Made by a program: the position numbers and the translations under genes. A stretch of DNA of 64,000 bases from Epiperipatus broadwayi (lineage: Eukaryota; Onychophora; Udeonychophora; Euonychophora; Peripatidae), in the NCBI GenBank assembly GCA_028023455.1, contig JAQFVV010006200.1:8974521-9038520 (forward strand), written 5' to 3'. Below the pieces are notes generated by a model, which saw nothing but the letters and a program-made list of their open reading frames with translations, was not told the DNA's origin and made no database searches. Shown one piece after another: positions 58,286 to 64,000 of the stretch (positions are counted from its first letter, which is position 1; every line of letters starts with the position of its first letter).

Positions 58286-61200
58286 TGAAACAGTCAGTTT
58301 TATCCACCTGCCTGTTTCATGTATTTTACCCCCACACATCTATCTATGCTAGGTTTATACCTTCAGAGTACCCATTTAAACCTTAAATTACTATATATGT
58401 GAAAACTGTGTATATATATGTGAATGGTAAGTCTGTAATTTAATAGTATATGTATATATTACAGATGTGAATTCATTTTCAAATATTTCTAATTTAAGAA
58501 ATATTTTAGTTTAAATTATTTAGTCAATTTTATTATGTTATTGAATTGCATATGTAAATTCTGCATGTATTCTGCATGTATGGTAATAAAATTAGTTTTC
58601 TATTAATTATCAAGGCAACTTTTAGTTGTTACTGGTAAACAACTTTTAAATTCGGTCACACAATAGTCCTAATATAGCGTGAACTTGATTTTATAAATCC
58701 AAAATGTTAATAACAATTTTGCAGAATTTTATAGCATTGTCGCCATAAACAGCAGGAGGAAAAAAGTAGAAAAACAAAATATAAATCAGTTGTCGTAATT
58801 AAAAATGTTTTTCTAAAATAAATAAATGGGTTTTTCTACTAGTTGTAGCTATTAAATATATTTTTCTAAAATAAATACACGTGGACAAGCTTGTAAAAAT
58901 AAACAGGTGGCCAGAGTTTGAAGAATATAAAGGTTTGTTGCCAAGGATCGATAATATATATAAGTGAATTGTAAACGACCCACATTTATTTTATTTTCAA
59001 AATGGTGGAGTAGGCCGGCAATCGCTCACCAACTCTCCTTACCGGATAGGAAGAATTTTGATCCGATAAAATATAATGCTGTACACCAGCAAAGTAGTCC
59101 GTGGAAAAACCTCCATTAACTTTAAATCATCGCCAAAAGTGTCAACTTATTATCCTCCCAAGTGCCCAGAATTAACTACAATGAAGACAACAGACTGGTA
59201 AATTGATAAATTTTCACTCAGAGCTCTGTTCATAAACTGTGACTTTCAATTCTTTTAAAAGCTAGCTATTTATTAAATCTGCCTTTCCCAAACACCTTTC
59301 TAAAATATGCAAAGAAAATTTAAATGTTAATGTTTAAATCTTGTCTGATTATAAAACTTGTGATATTGAATTCTCTGTTAAAATGTAAAACTCATAATCT
59401 ATTTTAAACTAAATGTATCATTTTCTGCGGTTTGTGATGCCTATTTCTAATCTATCCAATTTATGCTATAATTTCATTATTTTAATATTATATGTATTTA
59501 GTATGCCAAATAACTCGAAACCACGAGTATTTATAAGTATAATTTTAGCTTATCAATCTGCGAAGATAATTTCAAGTCTTCGCTATAATAAATATATAAA
59601 TAAGATTTTTTATTAGTATGTTTATAATTGTAAACATTTAAAGATCGGTAATATTGTGATGTTTTATGAGTGTTAGTAATAAATGAATACTTATTCAACA
59701 TGAGATATAGTATTTATGAAAGAATAAAATGAATCATATTTTAACCCAAATGTTCTATATGGGCTAATCTAAGTACTGGAAATGAATGGTGAGGATAAAC
59801 ATCATAAATTATGTTAAATGAATGACAATGAAATTATCTGGATAAATAATTGAATTATTAATTTTCTCACTCGCTGTTGCGAGATCATATTATTATTTTA
59901 CTGATTAATTTGGGGTTAATATATTACAATAATCAGTCGTTCTCTAGTTAAAATTGTAGTTTGCTTAACTCTAGTTATAAATTATAATTATTTATATATG
60001 TAACTTGTACATCATAGGAACTAGCCACAGAGATATTCTCGAAGCCTATTTTAATGTTTTATTCATAATTACCCCGCAAATATGCTTTGTCCTCCTTAGA
60101 TTTATATATGTTGAGACACAGGTGATAATCTTAAACTATGTTATTAATTAATTTAGTCCCTAAATAGTATATTTGAAATACTAAGTTTGAGAACTGGGTT
60201 GTATAGATATGCAAATAGACGCTATCTATTTTTAAGGCACGATAATATAATTTTACGTATTTTCGTTATATGTATGTAGAAGTTGCGGTTGTGTCCTTAC
60301 TAAATAGGCAATGTACAATTATCTGCTTGCTGCATGATTCTTGATGAGTTGCTGGCAGAGGTCACACTTATCCACTTAGTTTGGGTAAGGCACACACTTT
60401 TAGAACTAGGCACAAGGGCCTAGATTATTCATAATTAATGCTTATCCGACTACCTGAGCTACTAATGTTTCTATTCTTAGCAAGTTGAATGATTGTAGGG
60501 CAACCGAGCCTTTGGAGGTTGAAGCCCGTGAATAATGACCCATTCGCACCTTCTAGCTTTATTAATATTTTAATATATGCCATAGAGTACATAGGTAAAA
60601 CTATAATAAACCAGTTTTCTCTCCCTGTATATTAAATGCTTATCTAGCATCAGTCTATACCCTAATCTAGGTTAACACGCTAACCTGCGTATCTGTGAGC
60701 TTAATTATATGCTCAACTTAACTTTGTATAGATAGCCACCACGGGAGCGCTATTAAGTTAGTTATATAACTTTGGCTATTAAGTTTCATATGATTTAGCA
60801 CACTACACAAGAGCTAGAAATTTGGCATATTAATATAGGCATAAACTTCAATACCGCACTACACTTTATTGAACACTTATAATGATATATGTAACATTAA
60901 TCTCATTAGTTATGCAACGCCTGCGTGCATAATCTTTCATGTTCTCATATAATTGTGTATATTTTGATTTACTATTTGTTATTTTATTAAATTCATAATA
61001 TTTAAAATTATAATTCATTTTCATATCTTTATTGTCCATGAATTCATTTTGTCCTACTCTATATTTAGTTACACATACATTATTATATCTATATGTAAAT
61101 CATTCTATTAAATTTCATAATCAATCATTGATATATTAATTAATCATTTAGTCATATGTGTGTATATCTGACCACATCAGTGTTAAGTTAATTAATTTGT

Positions 61201-61417
61201 CTTTTGTTTTACCCTGGGTGACTGCCAGACCGTGGTTAAATTGAATGTCTGTGTAAGTTGAGAATTGTCATCCATAGGGTATTAGATCATTGAGCAGAGG
61301 TGAAAGGATTGAATGTTGGTCGGATTCTGAATCCCAGCATCCGGATTCGATCAGCTTTAGTGTATTTCGCCTGAGTTCTAGATTTTGTTACGTGAAGGGA
61401 CAATTCTTACCGTTACA
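58286..61417 (+). repeat. Right LTR (3132 bp), interrupted by a 248-bp insertion
   Basis: It is collinear with the left LTR except for an insertion at about 59594-59841 and small indels. It ends GTTACA directly before the ATAG target duplication. Confidence 0.8.
59594..59841. repeat. Nested insertion in the right LTR, dispersed repeat copy 2
   Basis: The stretch is absent from the left LTR. ATAAAT occurs on both sides (59588-59593 and 59842-59847), as a short target duplication would. Its sequence aligns with 21262-21503 in the hAT transposon at about 70%. Confidence 0.65.
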
Positions 61418-61421
61418 ATAG

Positions 61422-62589
61422 TTTTACAAAATTTTAAGTACATAAATCATATATATCAAAATAAAGCAATTTTATTTATTTAGCATTATAATATATCTCT
61501 TTAATAAATATTAAGTAAAATTTATATATTAAAGTTTTAAAATAATGTTGCTAAATTTAAAATAGAAAAGAATAAGTTATATTAATTTCAAAATTATTTT
61601 GATATATATATGATCTAAATACAAATATTAATGTATTATTTCTGCTACAAAAATTATGCCCACAAAATAAAATATTATGTACCTTATAATGTATTAAACT
61701 TTATTAACTTATAATAAAGGCTACATGTTTAAATAAAATATTAATCTTTTATGTCATTTTTACTTACAATTTAAAAAGTTTGTTACTAGTAATTTCAAAA
61801 ATGCAAAAAGCTACCATATACAACAAAATATAAATTTTAATGACTGATTCATAATGTATTGAATTTTATTAATATATTTGAAATTAGGTACTAAAATTTT
61901 TTGAATTTAAGTATTATTAAGCTTAGATCATTTCTATATATTACATTTATCCCACTCCCCTGGAAAAAATATTTCTTAGTTTATTGACATTTTTTTTAGT
62001 AATTATAAATTAGCTATAAGATTAAACAGAACTTTCTAAATATATAATTATTTTGAATGTCATTCAATTTTCTACGTAATAACAAATTATTCTTTGTAGA
62101 TGGAAAATCTTAAATATACCTCATATTAATTCATATTAAATTAAATCTATACAATTAAAATTAAGTCTGAACTATAACTAATACATATGTATAATTCTAC
62201 TTTCTATATTGTATGCTACAGAATGATTATAAACATAACTTATGTCTGGGTATAGATATTGATTATTTAACTAAATATGAAATGTATTAAAAATATACTT
62301 TATTTGATCATTTTAAATTTACATATATAATAGATTAACATGCTATTTCAATAACTTAACATTAGCATAAAAATATATATTATTACAATAATATATACTT
62401 TATTTGTTGTAAAATACATGTCTTTTTCAGGATGCTCTATAGGTTTTAGATTTCATGCATTGTAAATATCTCTTACTTCATTTGGGGTCTCTAATAGAAA
62501 TGTATTCTGTCAAATCTTTTACTTTATTAAGTATATATATGTAGTTCCTCATACAGGTTATAAAACTTCTTAAATTTGTGTTTTTGCAG
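61422..62589. other. A+T-rich DNA, nothing recognised
   Basis: The stretch is extremely A+T-rich and shows no coding or repeat signal. Confidence 0.55.
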
Positions 62590-62660
62590 GAACTAATCTG
62601 GGCAGTTTAACTACTTCATCTTCAAGCCGCCATATTGAATTTTTTAAAATACTGGCCTGA
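62590..62660 (+). other. Weak candidate terminal coding exon
   Basis: A good acceptor (TTTGTGTTTTTGCAG) ends at 62589. The next frame reads TNLGSLTTSSSSRHIEFF and stops at 62658-62660. AATAAA follows near 62755. No upstream exon has been found, so this may be chance. Confidence 0.2.
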
Positions 62661-62938
62661 GACACAATTTTCACAATAACTTCAGTTTTAATTATGGTAG
62701 AGCAAAAACAATTACATTGCTTGAAACTAGAAACATTAAGGAAAACAAGCGTAAAATAAATAGTGATAACTATATAAAAAATAAGGGAAAAAAGAAATTT
62801 TTACATCCGAAATAATTATTATTTTGTTTGTTCATAATTTGGAAATTAACATTAACTAAAATTGAAATACATCTTCAGTGATGATTTTTTTATATTCCTC
62901 ACAAAATTATCTTTCTAAACATGTATAACATGTCTTAC

Positions 62939-63017
62939 CTGAGTTCATCCACAGCTTCACAATCTCCAAAAGAATTCGGATATGACTTCTTCAATTTTAT
63001 CTTGTACCTCAAATGTT
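62939..63017 (-). other. Weak candidate internal coding exon
   Basis: On the minus strand, ACATTTAG precedes a 79-base stretch that encodes HLRYKIKLKKSYPNSFGDCE and then AVDELR. It ends CTCAG before a consensus donor, GTAAGA. A stronger alternative acceptor (TTTTTCTTTATAG) lies 17 bases upstream but puts a stop in this frame. The codon content looks gene-like, but no neighbouring exon is visible. Confidence 0.3.
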
Positions 63018-63184
63018 CTAAATGTCAAAGACATCTATAAAGAAAAAGATTCATCCTAATAAAAGATACAAAAGTAATCATCATACCAATAGGCTTCTTA
63101 TCCATCTAAAACTAGAAATTGTAGGCTACTGTCTATATCACTGATAAAATGAGTTTCATCTCTTCATTTTATATTTTTTTGTGT

Positions 63185-63283
63185 ACATCAGTGATGTTTA
63201 TATTCTTTATGGACACCAGTGATGTTTATATTCTTTATGCACACACAAGTGATGTTTATATTTTTTATGCACAGAAGTGATGC
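63185..63283. repeat. Short minisatellite, unit 28-30 bp
   Basis: AGTGATGTTTATATT-TTTATG occurs three times, plus a fourth AGTGATG, at 63190, 63218, 63248 and 63276. It ends about 35 bp before the RTE fragment. Confidence 0.85.
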
Positions 63284-63318
63284 TATCTTATTATATTTAT
63301 TGTACCACATAGGTATAA

Positions 63319-64000
63319 GTGAGACATGCAATTAAATGTATGAAGAAAGGAAAGGCTCCAGGAAATGATGGAATTATAATTGATATATTAAAAGAAGGAG
63401 GTGAAGAAATAAAAACAATTTTAGCAAAGTTATATACCAAATGTCTAAATGATAAAGATGTACTGGAAGATTGGAAGAATGCAGTAATAATATTAATATT
63501 TAAAAAAGGTGATAAAGAAGATATTAGAAATTACAGACCTATCAGCCTTTTATCAGTTTTATATAAAATTTTTACCAAGATAATTACAACTCGTCTACAG
63601 AGAACTTTGGATTTCCACCAACCAAGAGAACAAGCTGGATTTAAAAGTGGTTTTAGTACAATAGATCATATCCAGGTATTGAGAGAAGTCATAGAAAGGA
63701 CAAATGAATATGAGTTGTCATTATGTTTTGGATTTGTAGATTATGAAAAGGCATTCGATTCTATACACATTTCTTCAGTGATTAAAGCATTGGATCATCA
63801 AGGTATAGATCCAGGATATTGTCATATTTTAAAGAATATTTATAAAAATGCAACAGCAACAATTAGATTACATAATGATACTGGAAAAATCAACATTGAG
63901 AAAGGTGTAAGGCAAGGTGACTCCATATCTCCAAAACTTTTTACAGCAGTGCTGCAAGAAGTCTTTTGTGGATTAAAATGGGAAACTAAAGGAATGAAAG
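63319..64000 (+). CDS. RTE/BovB-type LINE reverse transcriptase, partial
   Basis: Reverse transcriptase of a non-LTR retrotransposon, cut by the right window edge. An in-frame TAA at 63316-63318 precedes 227 uninterrupted codons. In order: KGKAPGNDGI (RT motif 0/1), NYRPISLLSVLYKIF (motif 2), REQAGFKSGFSTIDHI, FVDYEKAFDS (motif A with the catalytic Asp, about 63735-63765), and GVRQGDSISPKLFT (motif B). The YADD box would lie just beyond the window. The spacing and the FSTIDHI...YEKAFDSI wording are those of the RTE clade that includes BovB. The endonuclease half is missing, so the copy is 5'-truncated at about 63310, but the remainder is open and therefore fairly young. The first Met is at 63340. 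Confidence 0.85.
   Translation, partial: MRHAIKCMKKGKAPGNDGIIIDILKEGGEEIKTILAKLYTKCLNDKDVLEDWKNAVIILIFKKGDKEDIRNYRPISLLSVLYKIFTKIITTRLQRTLDFHQPREQAGFKSGFSTIDHIQVLREVIERTNEYELSLCFGFVDYEKAFDSIHISSVIKALDHQGIDPGYCHILKNIYKNATATIRLHNDTGKINIEKGVRQGDSISPKLFTAVLQEVFCGLKWETKGMK

Larger units (their letters stand above)
51326..61417. mobile_element. 10.1-kb LTR-type element with very long LTRs, non-autonomous
   Basis: Two long direct repeats, 51326-54115 and 58286-61417, both start TGAAAC and end GTTACA, giving the TG...CA ends of LTRs. The whole is flanked by ATAG (51322-51325 and 61418-61421), a 4-bp target duplication as made by retroviral-type integrases. The 4.2-kb interior has no recognisable protease, reverse transcriptase, RNase H or integrase, only a satellite-like leader and decayed frames. 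This fits a large retrotransposon derivative moved by a partner element. Odd points: I see no tRNA primer-binding site just after the left LTR and only a weak purine tract before the right one. The transcribed strand is not certain; plus is favoured by the interior frames. Confidence 0.75.

Noticed and set aside
51326-61417. Segmental duplication as an alternative to an LTR element
   Set aside because: Repeat ends coincide exactly with TG and CA and the outer flanks show a matching ATAG, which a plain duplication would not produce. It is kept only as the refutation test.

Overview
The window is nuclear DNA from a metazoan, most likely an invertebrate. It is very A+T-rich (roughly 70-75% by eye), dense in poly-A and poly-T runs, and has spliceosomal-type signals and AATAAA poly(A) signals. 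There are no operons, ribosome binding sites or bacterial features. The mix of Tx1/L1-like and RTE/BovB-like LINEs, a Penelope-like element with a GIY-YIG nuclease, hAT, Merlin and mariner-like DNA transposons, and a large BTB-C2H2 zinc-finger gene would fit a chelicerate, a cephalopod or another repeat-rich invertebrate. I cannot name the species.

Only one gene looks intact: a 2060-codon reading frame at 37361-43543 (+), which encodes a BTB/POZ protein with about 30 C2H2 fingers. Five copies of a three-finger module keep exactly the same finger spacing (3 residues, then 14 residues). The coding exon appears to start at a splice acceptor at 37336/37337, and overlapping AATAAA signals follow the stop codon.

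Most of the rest is mobile DNA in decay. From left to right: a possible hAT fragment (85-372); a Tx1/L1-like LINE on the minus strand (about 9547-15540) with ORF1, AP-endonuclease and reverse transcriptase; a 5'-truncated Penelope-like element (about 16240-16950); a hAT transposon with terminal inverted repeats (19041-22207, minus); foldback repeats at 23.2, 25.4 and 29.3 kb; a Merlin/ISXO2-like transposase fragment (27409-27628); a TA-flanked mariner-like non-autonomous element (31375-32330); an old 1.07-kb-period duplication (33150-34790); a mariner helix-turn-helix remnant (about 46130-46365, minus); a hAT MITE with a perfect 8-bp target duplication (49677-50162); a 10.1-kb LTR element with very long LTRs and no recognisable gag-pol (51326-61417, target duplication ATAG); and a 5'-truncated but open RTE-type reverse transcriptase running off the right edge (63319-64000).

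A second theme is local tandem duplication of 100-200 bp. It is seen at 7.3, 12.6, 19.8, 44.5 and 50.7 kb, in and out of transposons, and some copies are nearly identical. The remaining long stretches are A+T-rich DNA in which I see no gene. Some are probably introns of genes whose exons I cannot place; two weak exon candidates near 62.6 and 63.0 kb are listed.
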